This document shows, one piece after another, positions 25,321-37,654 of a stretch of 64,000 bases of DNA. A program made the translations under genes and the position numbers. Source of the DNA: Epiperipatus broadwayi (lineage: Eukaryota > Onychophora > Udeonychophora > Euonychophora > Peripatidae); NCBI GenBank assembly GCA_028023455.1, contig JAQFVV010006272.1, positions 5,201,217 through 5,265,216 of the forward strand, given 5' to 3'. The notes under the pieces are model-generated. The model made no database searches and was not told the origin of the DNA. It saw only the letters and a program-made list of their open reading frames with translations. Within the stretch, counting starts at the first letter, position 1. Each line of letters opens with the position of its first letter.

Positions 25321-28300
25321 GGGGGGGGGGAGAAGGTTTAACATGTGTTTTCTTTTTTCCCCTTCACTCTATAAAAGTGACTGGAGAAAGTGAAAGAAAA
25401 AACTTTTGCTAATTTAGAACAACGGGCTAACTACTAAAAATTAATATCTTTAAAGGTTGTTTTTTTTTCCAAGTTTTTAAAATTTTCTTTCTCAGAATTT
25501 AATAGTGCATTTAAGTTTTATAGTAGACCAAAATATGAATTTCTAATTCGTCCATCAGTGGTGCAGACTCCTTTTCCTCAAATTAATTATGAAGTCAACT
25601 TTTAACAAGACATTTTATATTAAATGCTATAACTTATCCATTCTGCTTCTTAAAAATTCATTGAAGGAAAGAATTGTCAAACTTCTGTATGAAATTCAGA
25701 TTATAATAATTATATGGCTCTTTAAAATTCGTTTAAAGAAATTGCAGCAAACTTCTAAAGAAAAAGATGTTTAAAAAGTTAATTCATGTTAGTAATCAGA
25801 GACTGCTTGTTGTATATAGTTTGAGCCTTTAAATGGAAAAGAAGAAGAAAAGAAAACTAAGTGAATTCAAATCCAGGAAGAAACTCATCAAATGGAAGGT
25901 AACTAATCGAACTCTTTTAAAATTTATTAATTCTCCTGTAGCTACACTTTTGATTTAAAATAACTATCTACGTTTTTTTATCTATCTTAATTCAAATGAC
26001 TGTCTGTGCGTTCTATACACATTTAATTAAAATAACTGTCTGATGTGCAAGTATATAGCTATCTCAAGTAAAATGAACTGAATGTATTAATTGATTGATG
26101 GACAGTGGAAGGAAAAGACATTTAAAGAGACTATCTGTAATGTTGATATTTATTCTTTATTTTATTTCGTTTATATAATATGTCATTTGTTTTTTTTTTA
26201 TTATTATATTTCATTTTGTTTATATGCTATGTCACACTCTAATCACTAGATTATTTAATTTAATATTTTGTTTATGTGTAAAATGTTTGAAGGAAAGAGA
26301 AAAAATGATTTTGATACCATTTAAGTATAGATGCTCACGTAAATTTAAATTTAAAAGTAAAGAGAGAAATGATATAAATATTTTTATTATTCTTAACAAA
26401 ATTTTAATTTGTGCTTAATAGTAAATATGAAGAGTGAGGGGATGGTCGTAAAACCCATAATTATGCTAAAGTATTGTTGATCTGTTATTAATATAAATGT
26501 TAGGTATGTTGTTGGCTTGACTGTTTAAAATTGAAATAATTCATATCTGCTTTGATTCGGGATTTGGTTAGTCTTTGTCATTTATCTAGGCTGTAATCGA
26601 TGTAGATATGGGCATGTATAAAGCTATAAATGCTTGTCATTACTAATGTAAAGTAATCCTACCACCCTACAGATGGGAAATAGCAGTCTCATAATTTAAT
26701 TACCATGGCAGTCGGAGATGACTGAGTTTCACTCCATTTATTTGTTAAGATATGGAATTATTGATAAAGTTACTGTTTAAGTGTAGAAATGTTTTGCATG
26801 CCAATATAAAGAATAGGTGTCTAAGAGAAGCTCTTTACACGATTCTGGATCTTAAGAAAAGATTTTTCTCTCTGGCTCAAGCAAATAATTTAAGTTTGAA
26901 GTCGATGTTGTTATTTTTTAACTTCCCTTATCAAGACGTAGCTGTGTGCGCGTTATAGATACTGCATGGTGATGTGTAATATGAAGAGAGTTTTCTTACG
27001 TGGGACAGAATAAAGTTGCCCGGAAAAGATAAGGATTCAGTCAGATGTATATGTATGATAAAGAATAACAAAGATTTTAATTAATAAACTAACCGATCTG
27101 TGTTGATTTTTTTTTTTTTTTGAATGATGGTAAATTGAAGCTGAGTGGACATACTGATCTAATTAAGAGATATAGTCAAAAACGTAAAGATCTGACAAGC
27201 TTGAATGTAAAGTGTGGGTTTTGAATTTAAACCCGTTTGCAAAATTAGTAGGGTAAATTTATGACATATAATCCTTCTTCCTTCTTCATTAGAAATGTGA
27301 AAATTATTACTTGATAAAATGATTTAGAAATTTATGATTAACTAACATTGCTAGTTAGAATAATTGAAACGAATATATTATTTTGGAATAGTCCAATGGA
27401 CAATGTTTACAATAAAAGGGGGGAAGGAGAAATTTATAAGTTTTCTTCTCTTTCAATATAAGTTTTCTTAAAGCTAGAGCTATACGGAATTCTGTTTCCA
27501 GCGTTTGTATTTATTATTATTAATTTATTTAATAAATGAATGGGTCAAAACAAGAAGTGAGTCATCCAGGAAATTAGTTAATTCAAACATGTATTCGAAT
27601 AATAGTCCTGAATAGATCGGAATCATATATTTGTGTGTAACAATATTTAATTTAGTGTGTTTTATTTAATTTTATCATTATTGTTAATGTAATAAAGTTT
27701 ACTATTGTTATAAGATTACATTGTGTTTTGTGTTTTGATGTTTCAAATATCTCCAGAATCTATATATCCAGCACCTATATTTAAAGTAATATTAGTTCAT
27801 ATTTAAATTTAATTATTTATTTTTATAATGATACTTTATTTCCAAGATCGATTTGCAGTAGTCATTATTATATCGTTTCCATATTCGATTCACATAGTTG
27901 GATTTGTATTGATAATTTATTTCCATGATTGGGTTACGGTATTGATTTTATCTTGAATATTTCTATACTCGATTAAGATAATACATTATTATATTATATT
28001 AAGTCACTTTTATAAACTTCATTTTCACATAATTTATTGTCATAATTAATTTGCATAATCTGATTTTATGATTCATTTCCCACTTTACTTTCATAAGTAA
28101 ATTTTGATTGATTTATCTGATTGATGTCCATGGTTTACTTCTATAGTTTACTTTAGCAAAATAAAATTATTAAGGTTATTAATTAAAATAGATTAGAAAT
28201 AATAGAATAAAATGACAGGAAATGGTTGAGTTAAGTTTAACAAATTTAATCTTTTGATTCATTGTAATGTTGTGAATATTGGGAGCAGACATAAAATCCC

Positions 28301-29075
28301 TTTCCTACTCTCGGTGTTTAGAGTGATTCCCACTATTAAACTCGTATTAAAATTTATTTAGTATATATGGGATCATATCCATTACAGTGTAATCGTTTAT
28401 ATGGGCACCTCTTGACTGATCTAGACCTTGAGAAAGAGCAGTTCAATTATTAATCCGGGAGCTAGTTTGGAAGTCAAGTAGCATATTATAATAAAATTGT
28501 TATATTTTTATAAAGTAGGGATCATGAATTGATAGTTGATCAAAAGATATAGGTGTGTTAGAGAAATAAGATTAGAATTCTCAGTTTAGAGAACATAACA
28601 CAGACATTCCGTGTTATATAATTGTAGCTATTGAAAGTGATAAATGCTGAGAACGGAAAAATAGGGTAATGGAATTAAATGGGGAGGATTCATTTGTGAT
28701 AATTTTTATCTAATATTAAATTAAATGATAATTTTGTATTATGAACATAGATATTTCCAGTTAGATATAAATGAGAACTGTGTATAGTATTTTCTGTAGT
28801 TACCACTCGAGATCAGATAATTATAATAAAGTTGTGGAAGAAAGTTGTCTCATTATTATGAATTTTATAATAAATTTATCATGAAATATTTGCATGACTA
28901 ATGCTAGATTTGAAATTAAGACCATATAGATTGAATGGTTTTATCAATATTATTGTTATTATTATTTTTTTGAGAGACAATTTAATTGCTTTCTCCAGTA
29001 TCTTCTATAGTCCTAAATTGACTAATGATGATAATCTCTAGTGAGCATTACAATTTATGGCTGCAATTTGGCACC
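25321..29075 (+). repeat. possible long LTR within the right arm (tentative)
   Basis: Three signals are in the right order for an LTR. A purine tract of ten G residues then AGAAGG lies at 25321-25336. A TATA-like CTATAAAAG follows at 25369-25377. TGGCACC at 29069 (TGGCGCCCGGG in the left arm, minus, 20734-20724) resembles a tRNA-Lys-type primer binding site. The implied LTR of about 3.7 kb is very long, and no LTR partner or TG...CA end is certain. The two arms would then be inverted LTR copies. Confidence 0.22.
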
Positions 29076-29229
29076 CCCCGGCATATTTGATCCTAAAGTT
29101 AGTAGAGAATCAATTGACTAGCTACTTGAAATAAATGAGAGTTTATTAAGATTAAATAAGTGAAAGATTGCGCGCGCGGAGAAAGTTGAGGTGACAATAT
29201 ATATATTGTGTAGATCTATACTTGAAAAT

Positions 29230-30170
29230 AATCACATATTACTTCAGCTTTAAACCACTCAACATCACATGATCATTATTCTTTATGTTTACACAAGCTG
29301 TTTACTCAGAAACAACTCTCCATATAGTAGCACCATTCAGTACAAGCCAGAGTAATCAATGGATGCAGGAAGGTTTGTGCATAAAATCACTATCTAGTGC
29401 TTACTCATCCAATATCCCCAGAGTAGTTTCTAGATTGTGGCCTTCATTGGTAAGAAGCTTTGGATTTGAGAGCACTGCATCTAGATCTTAGTATCTAATG
29501 CAATCCTCCAGCAGCCACCTTTTACCTTATTAGCTAACTATAAAGCTTTGAGTCCAAAATTAAGAAAACACAATAATGTTTTCAATTCAAGCTCATTAGC
29601 TTGTATAGTTGTATATATCTGAACTCAGTTCAGAATCCATACCTTTTGGTGTCTTTGGTTCTTTAATAACCACAGTCACCATAATTCTATAGGGCAGGAT
29701 TGGTATTAAACCATTAAACATCACATGATCATCATTTTTCATGCTTACACAAGCTGTTTACACAGAGACAAAAGTCTCCATACAGTAGCACCATTCAGTG
29801 CAAGCCAGATTAATCAATGGATGTAGGGACAATACAAGATAATGAGCTTGAATTGAAAACACATTTATTGTGTTTTCATTTTGGACTCAAAGCTTTATAG
29901 TTAGCTAATACGGTAAAAAGTGGCTGCTGGAGGATTGCATCGAATCATAAGATCTAGGTGCAGTGCTTTCAGATCCAAGACTCCTCACTGGTAAATGCCA
30001 TAAACTAGAAACTAGTCTGGGGATATTGGACGAGTAGGCAATAGATAAGGATTTTATGCACAAACCTTCCTGCATACTGAGTGGCATTACTGTATGGAGA
30101 GTTTTGCTTCTGTGTACTTTGGTTTTAAATAAAGGCTGGAAAATACAATGAATAATCAATGACTTCTTTC
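29230..30170. repeat. foldback repeat cluster, family with CTCTCCATACAGTAGCACC
   Basis: 29355-29615 and 29833-30085 are inverted copies, for example CAATCCTCCAGCAGCCAC at 29501 against its complement at 29925, and AATTCAAGCTCATTA at 29584 against 29842. Between them, 29708-29830 repeats 29250-29370 directly (ACATCACATGATCAT, ACACAAGCTGTTTAC, CAGTAGCACCATTCAG). The frames at 29285-29491 and 30159-29905 are the two inverted copies translated, not genes. A third relative is at 37655-37790. Confidence 0.75.
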
Positions 30171-33100
30171 ATTAACTTCACTAATGATACCTCTCTTCAA
30201 CAACAGAGGAGCCAATATAATTATAAATAAAATCAGTGAATCCAAATAGCAATGTTTGTAAGTTGCACTGGGTGAGTTTTATTTATGTGTTTTTTATGTA
30301 ACTTTAAACAATTAGTATTGCTTTATCTTCTGCAAATATTGAAATAAGATGCACATTATAGAAATAGATCTCAATTTCTTTTCATATATGATTATGTATA
30401 ATTTTGTGATTAATATTACCATCAGTGTGAAGCATCTTAATAATTTAAAAAATCCATTAAAATAGTTTAAATAATGAGTTCTAAGAATAAATTGTACTAA
30501 AAGAATGTCAAGCAATGGTTAACTATTACCAATAATAACAAGTATTATCTTTAAACACAGTACTCTATAGCTTAATAAGCATGAAAGACCCTGATTTAAA
30601 AGAATCCTATAAAAATGCATGGTTTGTTGTTTAAATATGTATATAAGGATTCATACAGTAGTTCAAATGTTTGATGGCTCCTCCATCACCAAACAAACAC
30701 AACGAATAACTGAATCTTGAATGATCAATATTAAAATTCAAAATAATTGAAAAAAATTCACACTTATGTATCAGAATTATTCCCTCTTTGAAACAATCAA
30801 TAAACCTTTTCCTACTTATTAAAAATCATTTTTTTAAAAATAACTGTATAAATATATTATCTTTTAATATTATTTTTATAAAAATCCAATCAAATACCAA
30901 ATTCAGTTCTATAATTTATTTCATTCATTATGATTCCATCTTATAGTTGTTAACTTCTTTTAATTCATGATAATCATTTGATTTTCTCTGCATTTAAAAA
31001 GTCATTGAATGTTTCTTTGCTCCTACTTTTTTACTTGCATCCAACAAATCCTGTTATAATTCCTGAAATAATGAAGCATTATTTTGAAAAATACTCATAT
31101 TATTTACAAGATCTATATGACTTAAATAATTTCAATTTATTTCTGTTGCCTTAGCTTTTCATTTTAATCCACAAAATAATTTTTGCAGTAAAGTTTTGGA
31201 GATGTAGAGTCTTCCTGTCATACACTCATATCAATATTAATGTTTTTAAATAATGTCAAATAGTCTAATAAACGCTATTTCATATTGATAAATATTTTTT
31301 AGAATTTAACAATATTTTGAAATCTATCTTTTGATGTTCCAAACTTTTAATCACTGCAGAAATGATTATAAAATCACATACATTTTTGTAATTTACATAT
31401 TTAATGTAAAATGACAATTTTTTTTTGTCCTATTATTGATTAATAAACTAACAATTCAAAATAGAGAAAAAAATTCTCTTTTTATTCACTTTTTTTAATT
31501 ATAAAATATTCATTATTTTAAATATTATTAGAAATATAATGTTTTGAATAATATGTTTACTTTCATTTAACATATAAGCTCTATAAAAATGTTTTCATTA
31601 TGATAGCATTTTTAACAAACATCAAAGACGACACATTTTAATACATCAAACTAATACCGATTAATAATTTTTTCACATAAACTATACAAAAGATTGTTGA
31701 ACTTGTTATACTTACTTTGCCACAATATTACAGTTTTTCTAAATTTCTTGTAATTTTATTTATAAATATTTAATTAATAGTGTTAAGAAAATGACTAATG
31801 AAATATAAATAATTAATAAAGTATAACTGTTTTGATGAAATATTATTATAGTAAATGAAATACAGTAGAATTGAAACGATTTAAGTTCCTTCTAGCTATG
31901 AATAAATATACAAAACCACTAGTTTTAAATAGAATAGAATGGACCATTTTTTCCTGTGCTTTTGATAATAATACTTTTAGTTTGCTAACCATGTTGAAAA
32001 TTTCAAAGTGGAAATAATATTTAAGCCAATTTAAATATAACATTACTAATTATAAAATCATAATTAGACAAAAGATATTCCATTTTAACAATTTTTGCAT
32101 TAATAATAAATTAAAAACAAATAATTGAAAATATGGTAAAGTAACTACCCTACCCTGGTATGTTAGTTTATTTCTATATGCTTTGTAAATAAAAAAAGAC
32201 TTAATTTAATTCAACAATAAAATTCACTTTCTGGCAGAGATCTAATCTCTTTTTGCTATTATTGTGAGATGCTACTATATATAATTCGTGCAAAACAAAA
32301 ATATCTATCAGTAATATAATAAAGTAAGAAAATATACATACAATTGAATCACCTAAATATAATACTCTTTAAATATTTGTGATTATATTCAGTAATATTA
32401 TATTAAAGTATATGGTATGCCTACTATAATATACACTCATAAATACATGTCAAATGTTTTTTTATTTTTCCCCATATGTAAAGACAGGTAAATGATCACA
32501 TAGATGGATATTAATGAAAAGAATTCAGATTTTTTTTGTGATGTATATGCTAGCCAAGATTTCTGCTAATAATTTCAATAATAGTAATTACTTTCACAAG
32601 GGTAGTAGTGATTGTAATTTCATAGTGTTAATAAGTTAATGATCAAATTTATTTTTTGGAATCCTGCCATTAATGACCTGAAGGAAGTAATGAATATTTG
32701 AATAATTAACATTGGACAGTGTTAGTTATCACAATAGTGTACAGAATTCTTTCCAGAAACTTTCTTTTATTGATTTTTCTGTCTTATTTACAATTAGAAA
32801 AAAACATACAATCATTTGACATATTTATCTATGAAAATATTTGTGATAACACACATACACACACCTATATATATATATATATAGGTGCCCACATATAGCT
32901 AATATAATTATTTGTAGATGTATTTGTGATAAGTCTATATGAACATAGACACAGACATATATACATCAAAAATATAATTATTTAATGATATATAATATTA
33001 TTTACAATAATGATGATACCAACACAACAACACTTGATTTTTTTAACTTACTGCAATACTATAAAGAAAAGTTCTCCTTCCTCTATTCTAGTGCCATATA

Positions 33101-34301
33101 TTATAAGCTTAATCATCAGATTATCAGATGATAATGCAATTTAATCATCTGTTTATAATTGAATAGTAAGCTGAAAAAATATCAAGTGATGGATGGATTT
33201 TAACTTACTTAGCCAGAGTTATGAGATGATATTCCAAAATTAGATTATATTGGATTCAAAACCTTGAGATTATTTTTTAATTTCAGACTATTAACTTAAT
33301 AGTAAAAAAAGGAATTAAAGACGACTACCAGATGCATAATGAATTGGTTCCAGCTTCAAATTCCAAGTGTCCTCATTGATAAAGATGAAAACAAGAAACT
33401 AGTCTGAGAATAGAAATACATTGCTATGAATTATTCAAGCTTACAATAGAATGGAAGGGAAAAGGAGATCTTGCTTATTTATTTACAATATTTTCTGCTC
33501 ATTTAATTGGTAAATCATAATGACACCATCTATAAGTTATTCACCCTGACTAGTTTTATAATTTTTTAAGAAATAAGTGATCAATATCTTATAAAAAAAA
33601 TATGTTTTTGCTGTTTCTAGAGAATTACATGTACAGTAAGTATCCATGCTTTTCAAAACTTTATAAAATTGATACATACTGTTTAATATTTATGGTGACT
33701 ATATTTTTAAATACTGTATAATTGTATTATGTTTGGATAGTAATAAGATTTTAAACTTTAATAAACTTCCTATTTATTTAGTAATTAAATTAAAATTTTT
33801 GAGATGTTATTTAATTTGCATATAGTTATGTATTAATAATTAGCTATCAAAATTGCATCTAAAAGAATATTAGTATAACTACTAACTAAATCGAAAAAGT
33901 ATTCTTTAAATTGTGTACCTATTTTTATTATTCATTAGTATTTATTTTGCCAGTTTTATAAATCTACCATCATGATTCATTTAATATATAATAGTAGTGA
34001 TAAGTCACTTTGTTCCTGTATAGATTTATGAAATAAAACAGTAATTCACTTAATAATAGGGTCTAATTCCTAACTTATCATTACTATAATACATTGCTAA
34101 GTGTGCAGGTAGATATGTAGGTATATAGCTTAGGTAATTTATTATAATACATATACAATATTAATAATGTGCATGAGTGAATATGGTTATTTAAAATAAT
34201 CAATATGCATTACAAATTGTTTAGAAATTGTTTTACATATCAAAACTAAAATTCAAAAATATATTCAATTTACTTAAGCACAACATACATTAAACTCTAA
34301 C

Positions 34302-34430
34302 CTGTTCATGTTTTAGCTTTTTAGAAGTGTTTTTCAAATCCATCGTTTCAAAATTCTTGGCTTTCTCAATTTGGTATTTTTTCTTTATATTAAGAGCCTC
34401 CAATTCCTTTTCATAAGAAAGCAACAATTT
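34302..34430 (-). CDS. SLK: SLK/STK10-like kinase, PKK-domain exon B (internal)
   Basis: A 129-base exon (43 codons, phase 0 to 0) between acceptor CATTTTCCAG and donor GTTAGAG, minus strand. It reads KLLLSYEKELEALNIKKKYQ and ends SKKLKHEQ. The spacing fits the SLK/STK10 PKK region. The aromatic-x-x-E-L-x-x-L block and the terminal EQ, which leads into ERDxxxF, are 38 residues apart in both, as I remember the vertebrate proteins. It is lysine/glutamate-rich coiled coil with no stop codons. Together with exons A, C and D it gives one continuous frame across three introns. Confidence 0.87.
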
Positions 34431-35694
34431 CTGGAAAATGAATATTTTCATTTTATTATAAAATTAATTATATTATTAAATATATTTTAATCAGTTACAA
34501 GTTAAAAAAACGAATTGAATTATGATTACAAGTGAAAAAAATAAATGTATTACCACATCTGACATGGCATTTAAGGAATATTAGTAACTTTTTTTTAAAA
34601 ATAATTATTTCTGATAATATATGTGAGTAAAAAAGAAAACAGCTTCCATTAACTCACTTTAGGATATAGATCTCTCCAACAGGCTCTTGCAGCAATGAAT
34701 AAAAAAGGCATTATTTACCAGGCATCAAGTACTGAAGATTTGAATATTTTTCTATTCTTGTTTTACCTCCTAGCTAAGAATGGTTTATTATCCATCTACC
34801 AACTTATATATTAAAATATTTTGTTTTTAAACAGACATTTTGAAAAAAAAAATTAAGCATGACTGAAACTTGGAAAAATAATCAAGTTTTTACTTGAATA
34901 AGATTCAACCTCAATCATGGCCCATAGATGTTCTTCAAGGTAAATATATATAATTTTCATAAATAATTCAGAAATACTTAGAAATCAATGTTTCTGATAG
35001 AATGTCATTGCCTAATGATAATTAAATTTAAACTAAAGAAGTTATTTTGACACTTGGTTTATATATAAAAAGAGAGATACATATATACCTAAGCACATAT
35101 ATACATTTGCATACAAACAAACAAAGAATAAAAAGTTTAATCAAGGACTTTATTAGTTAACTCAAGAAGATTCAAAATTCTTAAGTTGAATGTTTTACAG
35201 ATGAAATGCAAAAGCTTAAAATACTTTAAATTACCCAAGATTTAGCACATTAAACTAATAACTAATTTAAGAAGCTGAATATAAAATACATTAAATGTTT
35301 TACACATCAGGTACCCTCAATAATCAAAATTCACAACAATCATAATCCAAGCTTATTATGAAAGTGAGAAATTCAATGCTTAGATTAACCAATTGCTTTG
35401 AAAATTTATCAGAATGAATTGTATTTATTTATACACAGTGTTTTTGGAAGGGATTTAAAGAGTTACTTTTTGACTTTTTTATATACTGAATTGCCTTGAT
35501 AATTGTATAATAACATGTTTTTCACAATAAGGGAGTTGAGGGGGGGGGTACTAGTGTAAAATATTTGATTCACTTTATATTAAGCTTTTTAGATTAACAT
35601 CTTGTACTTATATTAGTCTTTTTTTTAACTCAAATACATTAAATTTCTTCTGAATTTTGGTGGTTAGCAATTAAGAAATAGGCTTATTTTAAAA
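34431..35694. other. AT-rich intron DNA, nothing recognised
   Basis: Lies in the 2.7-kb intron between exons A and B of the kinase gene (37133-34431). No coding or repeat structure was seen before the disrupted ORF at 35695. A poly-G tract sits at 35541-35549. Confidence 0.5.
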
Positions 35695-36228
35695 TTGAAA
35701 GGTTTAAATACTGTACTTGTATTGATAAATGACTTTTTCTCTGGTTTTATTAACTGGAATTGGTATCACTCTTTATTTATTTTGGTAGTTTATCATAAAT
35801 TTATAATTGAAAGAACTTTCTTCATTGAATCGATTATGAGAAGTGAACGTAATGTAACAGATCCCCTAAAAAAAATATTTTATGGTAAATCTGAGTATAA
35901 TTTTTATGAAGAGGTATTCTTTATTTACATTGTAAAAATTATTTCAGAGCACTCTAAAAAATATGATGTTCAATTGTTTTACTAGGAAAATGTGCTGAGA
36001 ATAAGTGTTAAAGTTTTGTCAATAAATATTTACCCAGGAATTAAAAACTATATCTCAAAATATCAAATGACAGGCTAAAGATATGCAGAAGATTATGAGG
36101 GCATAATTAAGTTTTACCAATTGATTTATAAAAACTTTTATTCTTTGGAGTTTTATAGTCATTTACAAATGGCTGCTAATAAATTAAAAACATTTCTAAT
36201 CTCACAAACTGTGAAGTTTCAACAACAT
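35695..36228 (+). pseudogene. unrecognised ORF broken by two stops
   Basis: One frame stays open for about 178 codons apart from a TAG at 35983-35985 and a TAA at 36073-36075 or thereabouts. The first part starts at an ATG-like region (35695) and is hydrophobic, then charged (ERTFFIES, DPLKKIFYG, EHSKKYDV). The last part reads YAEDYEGIIKFYQLIY and LQMAANKLKTFLISQTVK. Such length in one frame in AT-rich DNA, where stops are frequent, suggests a decayed protein-coding sequence. It is antisense to the kinase gene and abuts a Penelope-type pLTR, so it may be part of a mobile element. I do not recognise it. Confidence 0.4.
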
Positions 36229-36289
36229 TAAAAAAAATTTTTTTAAGCGTCCTTTAGACAAAGCTAAGGAGTTAATATTTTATATACCT

Positions 36290-36475
36290 TTTGCTTATAA
36301 TACTTCTTCATATACACTTTAATGCAAACAAATTTTCTTAAAAAAACTTCTTTATTTTCCTTAAAGCTCTGATGAAGACTGCTGGACAGTCGAAACTGTA
36401 GGAAAAAAAAGTTTTTAAGAAAATTTGTTTGCATTGAAGTGTATATGAAAAAGTATTATAAGCTTTATATATATG
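36290..36475. mobile_element. palindromic Penelope-type pLTR pair
   Basis: Inverted arms 36293-36352 and 36405-36468 share CTTCATATACACTT, AATGCAAACAAATTTTCTTA and AAAAACTT. The sequence CATATACACTTTAATGC matches the Penelope complex ends at 11290 and 16790. The centre carries a hammerhead-like core (36366-36400). The whole unit looks like two facing pLTR ends without any coding part. Confidence 0.68.
36366..36400 (+). ncRNA. hammerhead-like motif at palindrome centre
   Basis: Reads GCTCTGATGAAGACTGCTGG then ACAGTCGAAACTGTA. Core blocks CTGATGA and GAAA are intact. GACTG/CAGTC makes a five-pair stem II with loop CTGGA and one extra A. TTTTCC upstream and GGAAAA downstream could extend stem I after an internal loop. 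The cleavage position would be A after GT, which is allowed. Of the CTGATGA-type copies here this is the best stem II. Confidence 0.45.
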
Positions 36476-37133
36476 AATATGTGAAGATATGCAAAGAAAG
36501 TGAAAGAGAAGAATAAGAGTTAATATTTCATTTAGATAAACTTTATAATCTACCTGATAACTTGTTATTTTATAATGTTATTTGATAACAGATGCAAAAA
36601 AATCAAAATTGACATTTAAGTTCAATGTAAATAACAGCAACATTGAACTTACTGACTATGAAAAAATATATATATATGTGGAAAAATAAGTGATTATAGA
36701 TGATTTTAAAATTAAATAAGTGCATCTCCAGAAGTTTTTGTGGTGGATAATTGAGCTAAATATTTCAATAAATAATATGATTTTTAATAATTGTGTGACT
36801 GATTTGCTAAACATTTTTCATTAGTTTGGCTCTCTTGGTTTCTATTTTAATTTTTATTACACAATATGGCTTACAATTTCAAAAAAACTAATTCAAACAT
36901 AAATTTACAACAAAATTTAATTCTTTAGAATTTAAAAACACTTTTTATTATTAAAATGAAATACATATAATAAAATAACAAATAAATAGATTATGAACAT
37001 TATTTTACTGCACTGACAGGTAGATTGCTGTTGAAAATACAACTGTAAGTTATTCTTTCTTCACTATTATTTTTTGTACTCATGAAAGATAACAAATTTA
37101 GTATAAGTCTATTTTAATAAAACCATTGATTAC

Positions 37134-37240
37134 CTGCATATCAATATCAAACTTTTTATGTTGATGCTCCTTTAGTAACTCAATTGGCATAACTACATCC
37201 TGGAACTGCATTGTCTCTTGTGTTGGAAACATCTCTAATT
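37134..37240 (-). CDS. SLK: SLK/STK10-like kinase, PKK-domain exon A (start uncertain)
   Basis: Ends at donor GTAATC (37133 downward) in phase 0 with EHQHKKFDIDMQ. The preceding residues are MFPTQETMQFQDVVMPIELL. The QHKKF-x-x-x-M spacing to exon B fits the MHKRFE motif of SLK/STK10. Two readings of the 5' side are possible. It may be an internal exon spliced at TAATCAG (giving 37240 as the first base), or a first coding exon with ATG at 37232. An in-frame TAA lies 12 bases upstream of that ATG, so the frame cannot extend farther. The kinase domain should lie upstream (higher coordinates) but was not found up to 64000. This could mean a long intron or a truncated gene copy. Confidence 0.72.
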
Positions 37241-37654
37241 CTGATTATTTATTTTCTAACAACAAATGTAATATATACATATATATTAATTATTTATAAA
37301 AGATAATAGGAAAAAAATACATATCAAATATTTCTAAAAGTTTTTTATGTGTGTTAACATACCCAGTTAAAGCAGTCTTTAAATAACTCACTACAGATAA
37401 ATGTTTCTCCAGTTGCCAATTGCCATGGAAAAATGAAAGAGAAAACTGAATTCTTATAGTTTATATTTTTCTTCCCTTATTTTACATTCTAGATAAAAAT
37501 AGTTAGTATCCGGTTATCAATCTATAATTTGATAACTAACTGAACTGGTTGCACAAAAACATATTTCTGAGCTTAGTTGAGGATTCTTGGCTATTTGGAA
37601 TTTTTTTTAAATACATAAGGTTTTGATATATATACATTTGTCTACCTAAAGGCA

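Larger units (their letters stand above)
20600..29215. repeat. giant inverted repeat, about 3.7-kb arms
   Basis: The left arm (about 20600-24375) and right arm (about 25485-29215) are reverse complements at roughly 85-90% by eye. Matched anchors include CTTGACTTCCAAACTAGCTC (21360) against its complement at 28470, ATAAGCGATTACATTATAAT (21437) against 28390, CGGTTAGTTTATTAATTAAA (22761) against 27090, and GACTGAGTTTCACTCC (26720) against 23130. The spacer is about 1.1 kb and holds a smaller palindrome. Short peptides are shared by both arms (24272-24090 minus and 25589-25774 plus, both with STFNKTFY and VKLLYEI), but there is no long ORF. Other frames inside (21391-21579, 22580-22861, 26224-26958) have no recognisable product. 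Confidence 0.88.
18811..34301 (-). other. intron between SLK-like exons B and C (15.5 kb)
   Basis: Runs from donor GTTAGAG (34301 downward) to acceptor TATAG (18815-18811), phase 0. It contains AT-rich DNA (18811-20140), a small palindrome (20165-20325), the giant inverted repeat (20600-29215) and a foldback repeat cluster (29230-30170). The stretch 30180-34300 is AT-rich sequence in which I see no gene, apart from a perfect AT-centred hairpin CACCTATATATATA... near 32864-32889. Confidence 0.75.

Noticed and set aside
29285-30159. Similar 68- and 84-codon ORFs on opposite strands, as a conserved gene pair
   Set aside because: They are the same DNA repeat in inverted orientation. Similarity is explained by the foldback, and frames break outside it.
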